In this document: positions 15,332 to 24,266 of the stretch, one piece after another
Numbering within the stretch: the stretch's first letter is position 1
Layout: each line of letters opens with the position of its first letter
Source: UTCHB3 sp964531325
GTDB lineage: Bacteria; Bacteroidota; Ignavibacteria; Ignavibacteriales; Ignavibacteriaceae
Length of the DNA stretch: 64,000 nt
Assembly: GCA_964531325.1 (NCBI GenBank)
Contig: CAZHCW010000003.1
Location: forward strand, 124,001 to 188,000
Reading direction: 5' to 3'
The notes under the pieces: generated by a model
Databases searched by the model: none
What the model saw: the letters and a program-made list of their open reading frames with translations, nothing else
Told to the model about the DNA's origin: nothing
Translations under genes and position numbers: made by a program

Positions 15332-15976
15332 CTATTTCGCTATAAACGATTGCAGATATTCAGCAGTGGAAAAGAGGTTATTGCCGTTCATTTGGGTGAC
15401 GATGTCAATAGAATAACAATCCCAAATGACAGAGGCAATATCCACTCCGGCTTCGTGTGCAGCTTTTATATCGGAGATTGAATCACCAATCATAAGGGTT
15501 TCTTCAGGCGGGATATTAAAATATTCAAATATTTTAAAAATGCCTTCACCTGATGGTTTCTTTTTGGTAACATCATCACCAGAAACAAGGAATTCAACCT
15601 TGTCAAATATGCCAAGTTCTTTAAGAGTTATTTCAGCAGACCTTCTCCCTTTCCCTGTAAAAGCTGCCACTTTGCCACCATGCTCGATAATGTGGTTGAG
15701 TAACTCATCAATACCCTCGTGGAGCGAAGCTATATTGTGATTCTCTTTGTAGTAAACAAAATAATCAGAGATGGCATTATCGGCATCTTCACCAAACAAT
15801 TCTACAATAATTTCCTCTTCGGTTGGACCAAAAAGTGAAATAATCTCCTCTGGAGTGAGTGTCTTCCCAAGATATTTTTCATTTATGTGATTAAATGAAT
15901 CAAAAATCAACTGATTTGTCGAAGTAAGAGTACCGTCTATGTCAAAGATATAAAGAGAATATTTGAGGGGCATCAA
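15332..15976 (-). CDS. HAD-superfamily hydrolase (phosphoglycolate-phosphatase-like)
   Basis: 214 aa with all four HAD motifs: DIDGTLT (residues 11-17, nucleophile and acid Asp), Thr in AFTGKG, Lys in KKKPSGEG, and GDSISDI. A helical C1 cap lies between motifs I and II, as in Gph/PGMB-type phosphatases. Substrate cannot be assigned. The start lies 1 bp after the stop of the upstream metallophosphoesterase, so the two genes are probably co-translated in a proS - phosphoesterase - HAD operon. Confidence 0.85.
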   Translation of the reverse strand: MMPLKYSLYIFDIDGTLTSTNQLIFDSFNHINEKYLGKTLTPEEIISLFGPTEEEIIVELFGEDADNAISDYFVYYKENHNIASLHEGIDELLNHIIEHGGKVAAFTGKGRRSAEITLKELGIFDKVEFLVSGDDVTKKKPSGEGIFKIFEYFNIPPEETLMIGDSISDIKAAHEAGVDIASVIWDCYSIDIVTQMNGNNLFSTAEYLQSFIAK

Positions 15977-15977
15977 A

Positions 15978-17822
15978 TTATTTATTCATCGTAAAAAGGA
16001 GAATTCTGCCATCCATATTTGAGGCAATGAATGTGTCGCCCACTCTCTCAATTGTTAGTGGTCTTGCTTGCCCAAGATAGAAGAGGTCTGTGAATTTATC
16101 TTTTTGAAATTTCACGATCTTACCGTTTTTCCGCCCAAAAATTACATTTTTATCAAATTCTCTTATCTGAATCGGATTTGTATCAAGCCCCCATTTTAAT
16201 TTGTATGATTTGATTTTTTTGCCCGTTGTGGCATTCACTGTATGAAAATCATCCTCGATAGATTTAATGTAAAGGGTTTTGCCGTCCTGGCTAAGTCCAA
16301 GTGACTCCCATGCATTAAAATCTTTGTTTGTCCATTGCGTTTTACCGAGCAGTACATCAATACACGAGACACTTTTATCGGGGGAGACAACCCACACATA
16401 GTCACCATCTGTCACAGGAATGCAACTTGCCGTTGAATAATAAAAATTGACATTTTCAGACCATTTCCAGTTGAGCTTCCCTGTTCGCAGATCGATACAG
16501 TAGGCCATTCCGTCCCAGGCAGAAAAGACAACCCTGTTGTCAAGAACGATTGGAAGCGATTCAATTCTTCCCTTTGCGTCCTGGTTTTTCCACATTGGTG
16601 TAAGGTCTTTGGCTTCGTAGGCATACATTGTTCCATTGGCAGTGCCTATAAGAAGAGCGTCTGTTTGTTGGTCCCGGAAAATTACCGGAAAGGAAACAAG
16701 TTGCGAAGTGATCGCTTCATTTATACCTAAAGATTGTAATACATCACCCGTTTTTAAATCAATTTGGTAGATGTCGCCACCGACATTTCCTGCAAAAACT
16801 TTATCGCCGATGATCACGGGGCGGGAAACAACATTAGCATTTAGATCAACCCACCAGATAACTTCACCTTGCATATCGTAATTATAGATTACACCTTCAA
16901 GTGTTGCAACGATAAAGCCGGTCTTATAGGTGACGGGAGAGGAAACCATTGTCTTTTTAAGATCAATTGTAATCCCTTTATTGGCAACTTTATAGTCAAG
17001 AAAATCAGCGGAATCCGTTGGAACAGGGTTAACTCCCTCCACTTTTGGTGAGTTATACCATGTAAAAACGGTATCCGTTAGCGATGAATCTGCCCTCATG
17101 GTAGCAACAGAGGAAATTTTAAGATTGATTTTTGTCAGTTCAACAACATTAAAGCCATAAAGTTTTGTCTTCGATGTTGAACCCACTCCCATAAATCCGG
17201 GAAGAAAATCGAAATCAAGTTCCTTGTTTACATGCCCATGGCCAACCATAATTGCTTTAAGATTTCGCTTGCGGAGCAGATTGGTTACTTTATACCAGTT
17301 GTCAACATCTTGATCCAATGGATGATGTGCAAAAAAGAAAATTTCCTTGTTAAGGGGGATGTTTTCAAGGTTTTTTTCGAGCCAGCTAATATCTTCAGGT
17401 GTGAAATGCCCACCACCACCGCGTAAAACGATTCCGGAATTCAGGCCAAGAAATACATAATTGAGTGTGTCGAATCTGAATTTGTTATCATCAAAGATCT
17501 GAGAAAATTCCATCCCGCCCATTTCAGTCCACTTTACATCATGGTTACCCGGAATAACAAAAACTCTTTTATTTATCTTTTTGAAAAGGTGAGAGGCTTT
17601 TTCGAGTTGATCCCACTTCCCAAGTTCAGATATGTCTCCTGTTACGACAACAAATCCGACATCGTCAAGACGGTTTATTTGGTCGATCTGCTTCAGAATA
17701 ACGGAGTCAGATTTGTCGAATCCAACATGAACATCGGTCAGCCAAACAAAATTAAGATTTTGTCCGTTGATCCAAATAAAAGGGACAAACAGTAAAAGGA
17801 ATAAAAATTTTAATCTATTCAT
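15978..17822 (-). CDS. secreted calcineurin-like phosphoesterase fused to a PQQ-type beta-propeller
   Basis: 614 aa with a signal peptide (1-20). Residues about 22-240 form a metallophosphoesterase with all metal motifs: TDVHVG, VTGDIS, PGNHD, FAHHP and GHGH. Residues about 280-610 form a pyrrolo-quinoline-quinone-like propeller with blades such as GDVLQSLG, GTMYAYEAK, GMAYCIDLRTGKLNWKW and SCIDVLLGKTQW. The protein is likely periplasmic or surface-associated. The phosphoesterase substrate is unknown, and the propeller may present or sense ligands. It follows proS by 18 bp and precedes the HAD gene by 1 bp. Confidence 0.88.
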   Translation of the reverse strand: MNRLKFLFLLLFVPFIWINGQNLNFVWLTDVHVGFDKSDSVILKQIDQINRLDDVGFVVVTGDISELGKWDQLEKASHLFKKINKRVFVIPGNHDVKWTEMGGMEFSQIFDDNKFRFDTLNYVFLGLNSGIVLRGGGGHFTPEDISWLEKNLENIPLNKEIFFFAHHPLDQDVDNWYKVTNLLRKRNLKAIMVGHGHVNKELDFDFLPGFMGVGSTSKTKLYGFNVVELTKINLKISSVATMRADSSLTDTVFTWYNSPKVEGVNPVPTDSADFLDYKVANKGITIDLKKTMVSSPVTYKTGFIVATLEGVIYNYDMQGEVIWWVDLNANVVSRPVIIGDKVFAGNVGGDIYQIDLKTGDVLQSLGINEAITSQLVSFPVIFRDQQTDALLIGTANGTMYAYEAKDLTPMWKNQDAKGRIESLPIVLDNRVVFSAWDGMAYCIDLRTGKLNWKWSENVNFYYSTASCIPVTDGDYVWVVSPDKSVSCIDVLLGKTQWTNKDFNAWESLGLSQDGKTLYIKSIEDDFHTVNATTGKKIKSYKLKWGLDTNPIQIREFDKNVIFGRKNGKIVKFQKDKFTDLFYLGQARPLTIERVGDTFIASNMDGRILLFTMNK

Positions 17823-17840
17823 ATCGCACGCACTTTTTAG

Positions 17841-19535
17841 TTATAACTTTTCAATCAGATCCTTGATAGTGGTAGCAAGTCCGTCTAGCGGTATCTCTAA
17901 ACGCTCGCCGGTTTTTCTAATCTTAACTTCCGCCTTGTTTTCGGCAAGTTTTTTCTCGCCAACTATCAACTGAATTGGCATTCCGAGCAGATCCGCATCC
18001 TTGAACTTAAATCCGGCCTGTGCATCAACTCTATCGTCAAACAAAACTTCAACACCGGCTGATAACAATTCATTATAAATCTTTTCTGATGCTTCAGCAA
18101 CAGGTTCCTTTTTCATATTCAACCCAAGGAGGTGGACATGGAAAGGAGCGATTGCTTTATTCCAGATTATACCTGACTCATCGTGACTTTGTTCGATTGA
18201 GCAGGCAATCACCCTCTCAATTCCAATGCCATAACTTCCCATAACGATCGGTTTTTCGTCACCTTCTTCTGTCAGATAGGTTGCACCCATGGCAGCAGAA
18301 TATTTGGTACCGAGTTTAAAGATATGACCAAGTTCAATAGCTGTGAATACACCGAGGGGTTCACCACATTTTGGACAGCCTTCACCCGAAGTGACTGTTC
18401 TCAAATCAGCATATTCTATTGAAGGAACATCACGGACAAAATCGATTCCACCGATGTGGTAGTCGGTTTTGTTGGCTCCACTGAAAAGATTGTTACATTC
18501 TTTTATTCTGAAGTCGGCTATGATTCTGCCGTTAAATCCGATTGGGCCAATTGATCCTGCTTCAGCTCCTGTAATGGCTTTTAATTCTTCAGGATGTGCA
18601 GGTCTCAACCCCGTTCCGAGTGTTTTTTCGAGTTTGGTTTCATTAACATCGTCATTACCCGACATCAAAATTAACACAGCTTTTTCATCAACGATATAAA
18701 CGCGTGATTTTGCTGTCTGTCTTTCATTGATATTCAAGAAAGCACAAAGTTCATCTATTGATTTGATGTTTGGAGTGCTAATTTCATAAATGGCTTTTGA
18801 TTCGGTTTCTCTTTGAACAGGGGTAATTACAGAGGAAGCGACCTCAACATTGGCTGCATATCCACAAGCTTCACAATGAGCAACGGTATCTTCACCGGCA
18901 GGCGAACCAACCATAAATTCTTCACTTCCACTTCCACCCATTGCACCGCTGGAGGCACCCACGACAAAAAACTTCAGTCCCACACGGGTGAAAATCTTTT
19001 TATAAGCCTGATCGTGAAGTTCATACGATTTGTCGAGACCTTCCGTATCAATATCAAGGGAGTAGGAATCTTTCATCAAAAACTGTCTGCCTCTTATGAT
19101 TCCACTTCTCGGTCTGGCTTCATTTCTGAATTTTGTTTGAATCTGATACCAGGTTTGTGGCATATCTTTATACGATTTTACCACCTTACGAGCATGAAAT
19201 GTGATAATTTCTTCATGAGTTGGGGCAAGAACATAATCGCGGTTTTTCAGGTGAAACATGGTGTCACCAAAAGCCTGTACTCTACCTGTTTCTTCCCAGA
19301 TTTCTTTTGGATTGAGTGCAGGCAGGTGAAATTCCTGTCCGCCAATGGCATCCATCTCCTGGCGAATAATTTCACAAACTTTTTTAACCACCTTGTAACC
19401 AAGTGGCAGAAATGAATAAATTCCGGCAGCAAGTGCTCTTACATATCCACCTCTTAACATTAAGACATGGCTTGGAACAACTGCGTCGTTTGGAACTTCT
19501 TTAAGTGTAGGTATAAATGATTTGCTCTGTCGCAT
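17841..19535 (-). CDS. proS: prolyl-tRNA synthetase, bacterial (ProS) type
   Basis: 564 aa, matching the bacterial-type enzyme with an inserted editing domain. Class II motifs are visible: motif 1 around GIYSFLPLGYKV, motif 2 as TKFRNEARPRSGIIRGRQF, and motif 3 near MGSYGIGIERVIA. The INS editing domain lies at about 225-385 (KSRVYIVDEKAVLILMSG...). An ELGHIFKLGTKYS segment and a C-terminal anticodon-binding domain (GVEVLFDDRVDAQAGFKF) follow. It charges tRNA-Pro in the cytoplasm and is the first gene of a three-gene cluster with the phosphoesterase and HAD genes. A TATCTTTG promoter box lies about 33 nt upstream. Confidence 0.97.
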   Translation of the reverse strand: MRQSKSFIPTLKEVPNDAVVPSHVLMLRGGYVRALAAGIYSFLPLGYKVVKKVCEIIRQEMDAIGGQEFHLPALNPKEIWEETGRVQAFGDTMFHLKNRDYVLAPTHEEIITFHARKVVKSYKDMPQTWYQIQTKFRNEARPRSGIIRGRQFLMKDSYSLDIDTEGLDKSYELHDQAYKKIFTRVGLKFFVVGASSGAMGGSGSEEFMVGSPAGEDTVAHCEACGYAANVEVASSVITPVQRETESKAIYEISTPNIKSIDELCAFLNINERQTAKSRVYIVDEKAVLILMSGNDDVNETKLEKTLGTGLRPAHPEELKAITGAEAGSIGPIGFNGRIIADFRIKECNNLFSGANKTDYHIGGIDFVRDVPSIEYADLRTVTSGEGCPKCGEPLGVFTAIELGHIFKLGTKYSAAMGATYLTEEGDEKPIVMGSYGIGIERVIACSIEQSHDESGIIWNKAIAPFHVHLLGLNMKKEPVAEASEKIYNELLSAGVEVLFDDRVDAQAGFKFKDADLLGMPIQLIVGEKKLAENKAEVKIRKTGERLEIPLDGLATTIKDLIEKL

Positions 19536-19567
19536 TTTCTCTTAAGATTTTATGAAAAACTGAACTA

Positions 19568-19575
19568 CAAAGATA
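19568..19575 (-). promoter_or_regulatory. Bacteroidetes-type -7 box upstream of proS
   Basis: Minus-strand TATCTTTG 33-40 nt before the proS ATG. The expected -33 region lies within the GTATTA repeat. Confidence 0.4.
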
Positions 19576-19580
19576 CTAAA

Positions 19581-19614
19581 TAGGTATTAGGTATTAAGTA
19601 TAAGGTATTATTTT
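19581..19614. repeat. dispersed GTATTA-type repeat, copy 2
   Basis: Shares the run TAGGTATTAAGTAT and the ending AGGTATTATTTT with copy 1 at 10922-10957. It sits upstream of proS. Confidence 0.6.
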
Positions 19615-19707
19615 GGGATGTGGGGAGGTAGGGACTACCGATAAAAAGTTGCAATATATATACCAAATTGAAGATAGCAGACACTTTGGATAATCAGAAG
19701 TGACTAA

Positions 19708-20859
19708 TCAAAATCCATTAAGGAAATCTTTGTAATTTAGAATCTCGATTCCGTCTGCTCCGGCTTTGGTTAAACCTCTATAAACCAGTATACCTTTTTC
19801 TTCGGGGCTTTTAGTTCTTTCAATCGAGTTGATAAACTTTGTCTGAAAAGTCTCACTCGTTTTTATTTCGATCCATTCGCGACTCTGGTTTTTATCCACA
19901 ATGAGATCGATTTCCACTCCGGATGAAGTTCTGTAGTAGTAGAGATTAAAAAACAGTTTTTTGTGTTCAATAATCTTTTTCACTTCAGAAACAATATAAT
20001 TTTCGAACAAAGGACCTGTCAATAGACTGTTTTCAAATTGTCCCTCTGTATCTATTCCCGTAAGAAAGGAGACAAGTCCTGTATCATAAAAATAGAGTTT
20101 TGAGGATTTAACTATTCTTTTACCAAGATTATCAAAGAATGGGGGAAGAAAAAAGATGATGTACGAAGCCTCAAGCACAGAGAGCCAGTGTTTTACAGTG
20201 TTCACAACAACACCAAGTTCACTTGCCAGTTCTGAAAAATTTATCATCTGCGAGCATCTTGCTGCAAGGAGTTTAATAAGTCTAAAAAAATCCCTGATAT
20301 TGCCGATGTCGCTGATTGATCTCAGGTCTTTCTCGAGATAAGTGTTTATATAAGCCTTATACCATTCATTTCTAAATTTATAGTCTCTTTTAGCCAGTTC
20401 AGGGTATCCACCTTTAAATATTGACTCTTCGTGAAGATTCGGGGGGATCTCACTAAACTGGAGGGGTAGAAGAGTGAGCAGTCCAATTCTTCCGGCGAGA
20501 GATTCAGATATTTTTTTCATCAAAGTGAACTGCGATGATCCTGAGAGGATAAATTTCCCGTATTTTTCACGATCGTTGTCAACAGCTATTTTAACATAAG
20601 TAAAAATCTCAGGTGCCTTCTGTGCCTCTTCAAATATAACTTTGTCATCGTTAATTCTCATAAACCGTTCCGGGTCATCCCTGAATTCCGCTATGGTGGT
20701 CGGGCTATCGAATGTTACATATTTATATTCGTCTTTGAGAAGTTCTTTCAGCAGGGTGGATTTGCCCGACTGGCGTGGTCCTGTTAGACCCACAATCGGG
20801 AATGCTGAAAGATATTTGAGCAGAGTCGACTCTGATGTTCGGGAGATGTAGTTGGTCAT
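19708..20859 (-). CDS. AAA+ ATPase with DUF4143 domain
   Basis: About 383 aa from the ATG at 20859. The alternative TTG at 20922 would place the palindrome at 20875-20905 inside the gene and is rejected. The N-terminal AAA domain has Walker A GPRQSGKST and a Walker B-like KVIFEEAQKAP (Glu in place of the usual Asp). A sensor motif FILSGSSQF follows. A winged-helix-like segment comes next, then the C-terminal DUF4143 domain with GVEIDLIVD...WIEIK, a PD-(D/E)xK-like core. Members of this family are widespread, often strain-variable, and functionally uncharacterised. It stands alone, close to a perfect palindrome that may control it. Confidence 0.85.
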   Translation of the reverse strand: MTNYISRTSESTLLKYLSAFPIVGLTGPRQSGKSTLLKELLKDEYKYVTFDSPTTIAEFRDDPERFMRINDDKVIFEEAQKAPEIFTYVKIAVDNDREKYGKFILSGSSQFTLMKKISESLAGRIGLLTLLPLQFSEIPPNLHEESIFKGGYPELAKRDYKFRNEWYKAYINTYLEKDLRSISDIGNIRDFFRLIKLLAARCSQMINFSELASELGVVVNTVKHWLSVLEASYIIFFLPPFFDNLGKRIVKSSKLYFYDTGLVSFLTGIDTEGQFENSLLTGPLFENYIVSEVKKIIEHKKLFFNLYYYRTSSGVEIDLIVDKNQSREWIEIKTSETFQTKFINSIERTKSPEEKGILVYRGLTKAGADGIEILNYKDFLNGF

Positions 20860-20874
20860 AAGTAGAAAATACCA

Positions 20875-20905
20875 TGTAAATTTGCAGTCTGACTGCAAAT
20901 TTACA
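20875..20905. promoter_or_regulatory. perfect 31-nt palindrome upstream of the DUF4143 ATPase
   Basis: Arms 20875-20889 and 20891-20905 are exact inverted complements around a single T at 20890 (core GCAGTCTGACTGC). It ends 15 nt before the ATG at 20859. It could be an operator for a dimeric regulator or an mRNA hairpin near the ribosome site. Confidence 0.7.
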
Positions 20906-20960
20906 CAAAAATCAGCCTTCAAAAAAATTTAGCTGGTTGAATTATGATGTCGGTTACCAC

Positions 20961-21000
20961 AAAAAAAACTGCCTTCAGAAATAAATTCCCGAAGGCAGTT
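20961..21000 (-). terminator. terminator of the OPT transporter gene
   Basis: Stem AACTGCCTTC (20967-20976) / GAAGGCAGTT (20991-21000) followed on the minus strand by eight T residues. It lies 30 nt past the OPT stop. Confidence 0.88.
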
Positions 21001-21029
21001 CACAATTAAAGAAGCACTTTAATTAAATT

Positions 21030-23012
21030 TTATTCTTCCGGTTTTGCTTTCATTGCATCCCAGATTACATATCCACAAAGGAGGACAAACATGAAGATAC
21101 CAACAAACATGGCACCATTGGTTTCAACCCAATGAGTTGCCATCAAGTCAATATTAAAATATTTCATAACTGCACTTATTACACCCATTAATGCACCACC
21201 TGCAATGAAACCTGAAGCAATCAAGGTTCCGCGCTCTCTACGGGCATTGTTAAGATTTTCATCTTTACTACGGGTTGAAACGATGTGTGCAAGGATACCA
21301 CCGATGAGGATCGGTGTGTTAAGTTCAAGAGGAATATACATTCCAAGCGCAAAAGCCAATGCAGGAACTTTAATCATCGTCAGGATTAAAGCCATCGCAG
21401 CACCGGCAATATACAGCATCCACGGGGCATCTTTCCCCGACATCAATGGTTCAATTACTGCTGCCATTGCGTTTGCTTGTGGGGCTTGAAGAGCACCTTC
21501 ACCTTTGAAACCGTAAGCTTCGTTCAGAACCATGATAATCAATCCCACAACCGCTGCCGACGCTGCAGTTCCGACAAATTTCCATGTCTGCTGTTTGTAT
21601 GGTGAACTTCCAAGCCAATAACCAATTTTAAGATCGGTAATGAATGCACCTGCACACGAAAGAGCGGTACAAACAGCACCACCAATCAAAAGTGCAGTAA
21701 CCATACCCTCTTTCCCTTTTATTCCAAAAGAAATCAAGATGATGGAAGAAAGGATGAGGGTCATCAAAGTCATCCCTGAAACGGGGTTTGTTCCAACAAT
21801 TGCGATTGCATTGGCAGCAACTGTTGTGAAGAGGAAGGAGATGATCATCACGATTAACAGACCAAGAAGAGCATGACCCCAACTTCCGGTTACACCAAAA
21901 TTGAAGAATAAAAGAAGTCCAAGTCCTATTGCCAGAATACCAACAACAATAACCGACATTGGAAGGTCCTTTTCAGTTCTTAAAGCACCTGCTGCAGCAG
22001 CTCTTCCGCCACCAATTTCTTTTGCGGCAAGCTTAAATGCACCGGCAATGATGCCCGATGAACGAACAATTCCGATTATACCTGCCATTGCAATTCCACC
22101 GATACCGATGTGACGGACATAGTTTCTGAAAATCTGTTCAGCAGTCATATCCTTGATCAACACGGTAACATTTGCACCAAAAGGTGTAGCAAGTTCTTGT
22201 CCGATGTAGAAGACAACCGGAATAAGCAGATACCACGAAACAAATGAACCGGCTGCAATAATTGCTGCATATTTTAGACCAACGATAAAACCGAGACCCG
22301 TAACGGCAGCACCAATATTAATATTGAATACAAGTTTGTATTTATCATAAAGCATATCGCCGATCGGAAGAACTTTTGTTGAGAAAGTTTCGCTCCACCA
22401 TCCAAATGTGGCTATAATAAAATCATAAGCTCCACCAACGAGGCCCGATGAAACAAGAACAAGAGCTTGAGATCCACCTTTTTCACCTGCAACAAGCACT
22501 TCCGTGGTTGCAGTTGCTTCGGGGAACGGGAATTTTCCGTGCATATCAGCAACAAAATATTTACGGAATGGAATTAAAAACAAGATTCCAAGAAAACCAC
22601 CCAAAAGAGATGAAAGGAAAACCTGAAGGAAAGTTGCTTCAAGATCGAGAATATAAAGAGCCGGAATTGTGAAGATTGCACCGGCAACAACAGCACCTGA
22701 AGTAGCACCTACCGACTGGATAATTACATTTTCACCAAGTGAATTTTTTCTCTTTAAAAGGGTGGATAATCCGACAGCTATGATAGCAATTGGGATTGCT
22801 GCCTCAAAAACCTGTCCAATTTTTAATCCGAGATATGCTGCAGCAGCCGAAAAAAGGACTGCCATAAGAAGACCCAAAGAGATGGTATAAACATTAACTT
22901 CGGGCACAATACTGAGAGGCGACATGATGGGTTCATATTTTTCGCCGGGTTTCAGCTCAGAATAAGCATTTTTTGGAAGTCCTTTAACTTCCCCGGATGA
23001 ATGTCCGCTCAT
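21030..23012 (-). CDS. OPT-family oligopeptide transporter
   Basis: 660 aa with about 15 hydrophobic segments from residue 40 onward. Typical OPT features are VYTISLGLLMAVLFSAAAAY at the first helix, ENVIIQSVGATSGAVVAGAI, and the FPFPEATATTEVL motif. It belongs to the prokaryotic TIGR00733-like branch. This inner-membrane symporter imports oligopeptides or peptide-metal chelates; the actual substrate is not predictable. It is a single transcription unit with a strong terminator. The first 30 residues are hydrophilic and the start has no strong Shine-Dalgarno site. Confidence 0.92.
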   Translation of the reverse strand: MSGHSSGEVKGLPKNAYSELKPGEKYEPIMSPLSIVPEVNVYTISLGLLMAVLFSAAAAYLGLKIGQVFEAAIPIAIIAVGLSTLLKRKNSLGENVIIQSVGATSGAVVAGAIFTIPALYILDLEATFLQVFLSSLLGGFLGILFLIPFRKYFVADMHGKFPFPEATATTEVLVAGEKGGSQALVLVSSGLVGGAYDFIIATFGWWSETFSTKVLPIGDMLYDKYKLVFNINIGAAVTGLGFIVGLKYAAIIAAGSFVSWYLLIPVVFYIGQELATPFGANVTVLIKDMTAEQIFRNYVRHIGIGGIAMAGIIGIVRSSGIIAGAFKLAAKEIGGGRAAAAGALRTEKDLPMSVIVVGILAIGLGLLLFFNFGVTGSWGHALLGLLIVMIISFLFTTVAANAIAIVGTNPVSGMTLMTLILSSIILISFGIKGKEGMVTALLIGGAVCTALSCAGAFITDLKIGYWLGSSPYKQQTWKFVGTAASAAVVGLIIMVLNEAYGFKGEGALQAPQANAMAAVIEPLMSGKDAPWMLYIAGAAMALILTMIKVPALAFALGMYIPLELNTPILIGGILAHIVSTRSKDENLNNARRERGTLIASGFIAGGALMGVISAVMKYFNIDLMATHWVETNGAMFVGIFMFVLLCGYVIWDAMKAKPEE

Positions 23013-23087
23013 TTAATCTCCGTAATTGGTATTTAGAATAGTTATCGTGTAATAAAATTTGTAATGAAACAAATCTCTTCAAACAAA

Positions 23088-23157
23088 ATTACTGCATTAT
23101 TGCATTATTGGATTATTGCATTACACAAAATTACTGCATTATTGCATTACTGCATTA
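23088..23157. repeat. 8-bp tandem repeat array 2 (reverse orientation)
   Basis: Units ATTACTGC, ATTATTGC and ATTATTGG, the reverse complements of the AATGCART/AATCCAAT units, in about eight copies interrupted by ACACAAA. This explains the ORF-like string that crosses it. Confidence 0.75.
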
Positions 23158-23198
23158 AAAAAAAAGACCGGCCGCTTCAAATAAATGAAACAGCCGGT
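23157..23198 (-). terminator. terminator of the nifJ / DHODH-like unit
   Basis: Stem ACCGGC (23167-23172) / GCCGGT (23193-23198) with an inner TTCA/TGAA extension. On the minus strand it is followed by CTTTTTTTTT, 36 nt beyond the stop at 23234. Confidence 0.82.
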
Positions 23199-23233
23199 GG
23201 TAAGAAACAAATAAATTGTTTAATCTGTAATTA

Positions 23234-24226
23234 TTACAGTTTTACCGAGCTGATCACTTTCATATAGTTGGCTCTCTCATACTGAGAAGGATCACCTACA
23301 TTCATGTAGCTCATCGAGCCCCGCATGTCGTCAACAGAATTGTATTCGTTGGCTTCCATCCAGAACTTCATTTTAGATATTACATCAGCTATATGGTTAG
23401 GACCAAATTTTAAGATGCTCGACATCATTTGTGTAACTTTTGCACCAACCATGAGCATTTTGATAACATCTTTTTCGCTGTAGATACCGCTTGTTGCAGC
23501 GAGATCACAATCGAGTCTGCCATAAAGAATTCCGATCCAACGGAGTGGAAGTCTCATTGCCATAGGGGTACTAAGCAAAACATTAGGAACCACTTCAAGG
23601 TTATCGAGATCAATATCAGGCTGATAGAATCTGTTAAAGAGTACAAGACCATCGGCACCTGCTTTATCAAGCTGATCAGCCATCCAGGCAGTTGAGCTGA
23701 AGAAGGGGCTGAGTTTGATGGCAACGGGGATTTTTACATTTTTCTTCACTTCCTTTACGATATCAATATAGAGCTGTTCTATTTCCCTGCCGTCGGTGTT
23801 GAAATCGGTGGCAAGTTTGTAGATGTTTAACTCAAGAGCGTCGGCTCCGGCTTCTTCCATATTGTGTGCATATTTTACCCAGCCACCCAATGATTTGCCA
23901 TTAAGACTGGCAATTACTGGGATGTCAGTGGCTTCTTTTGCTTTACGGATCAGGTCGAGGTACTCTTCGGGCCCTGCTTTATACTCGATATGTTCAGGGA
24001 AGTATGAGGTGGCCTCCGCAAAACTCTCGTTGTGAGCAGTTGTATAATAATGGTTGGCAAGCGATTCTTTTTCAATTTGTTCTTCAAACAAAGAGTAGAG
24101 AACCACAGCTGCGGCACCCGCATCTTCAAGCGCTTTAATGGATGATACCTCTTGTGAGATAGGTCCTGCTGAAGGCACTACGGGATTCTTTAATTTCATA
24201 CCGAGATATGTTGTTGTTAAATCCAT
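23234..24226 (-). CDS. dihydroorotate-dehydrogenase-like flavoprotein, probably not PyrD
   Basis: 330 aa TIM barrel of the DHODH class 1 type: LGMKLKNPVVPSAGPIS at the start, PVIASLNGKSLGGWV, AIKLSPFFSS, and AATSGIYSEKDVIKMLMVGA at the FMN phosphate site. In PyrD the segment after ELN is SCPN with the catalytic Cys or Ser. Here it reads ELNIYKLATDF, so the usual proton-abstracting residue is missing at that place. It lies 40 bp downstream of nifJ on the same strand, under the nifJ promoter. I infer a flavin protein working with ferredoxin or pyruvate oxidation rather than pyrimidine synthesis; substrate unknown. Confidence 0.85.
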   Translation of the reverse strand: MDLTTTYLGMKLKNPVVPSAGPISQEVSSIKALEDAGAAAVVLYSLFEEQIEKESLANHYYTTAHNESFAEATSYFPEHIEYKAGPEEYLDLIRKAKEATDIPVIASLNGKSLGGWVKYAHNMEEAGADALELNIYKLATDFNTDGREIEQLYIDIVKEVKKNVKIPVAIKLSPFFSSTAWMADQLDKAGADGLVLFNRFYQPDIDLDNLEVVPNVLLSTPMAMRLPLRWIGILYGRLDCDLAATSGIYSEKDVIKMLMVGAKVTQMMSSILKFGPNHIADVISKMKFWMEANEYNSVDDMRGSMSYMNVGDPSQYERANYMKVISSVKL

Positions 24227-24266
24227 TTTTTATTCCTTAAATAGGTTATTCTTTTCGTTAAAACCG

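Noticed and set aside
23064..23267. Open frame on the plus strand giving a Leu/His/Ile-rich peptide
   Set aside because: It is produced by reading through the 8-bp repeat array and the terminator; not a gene.
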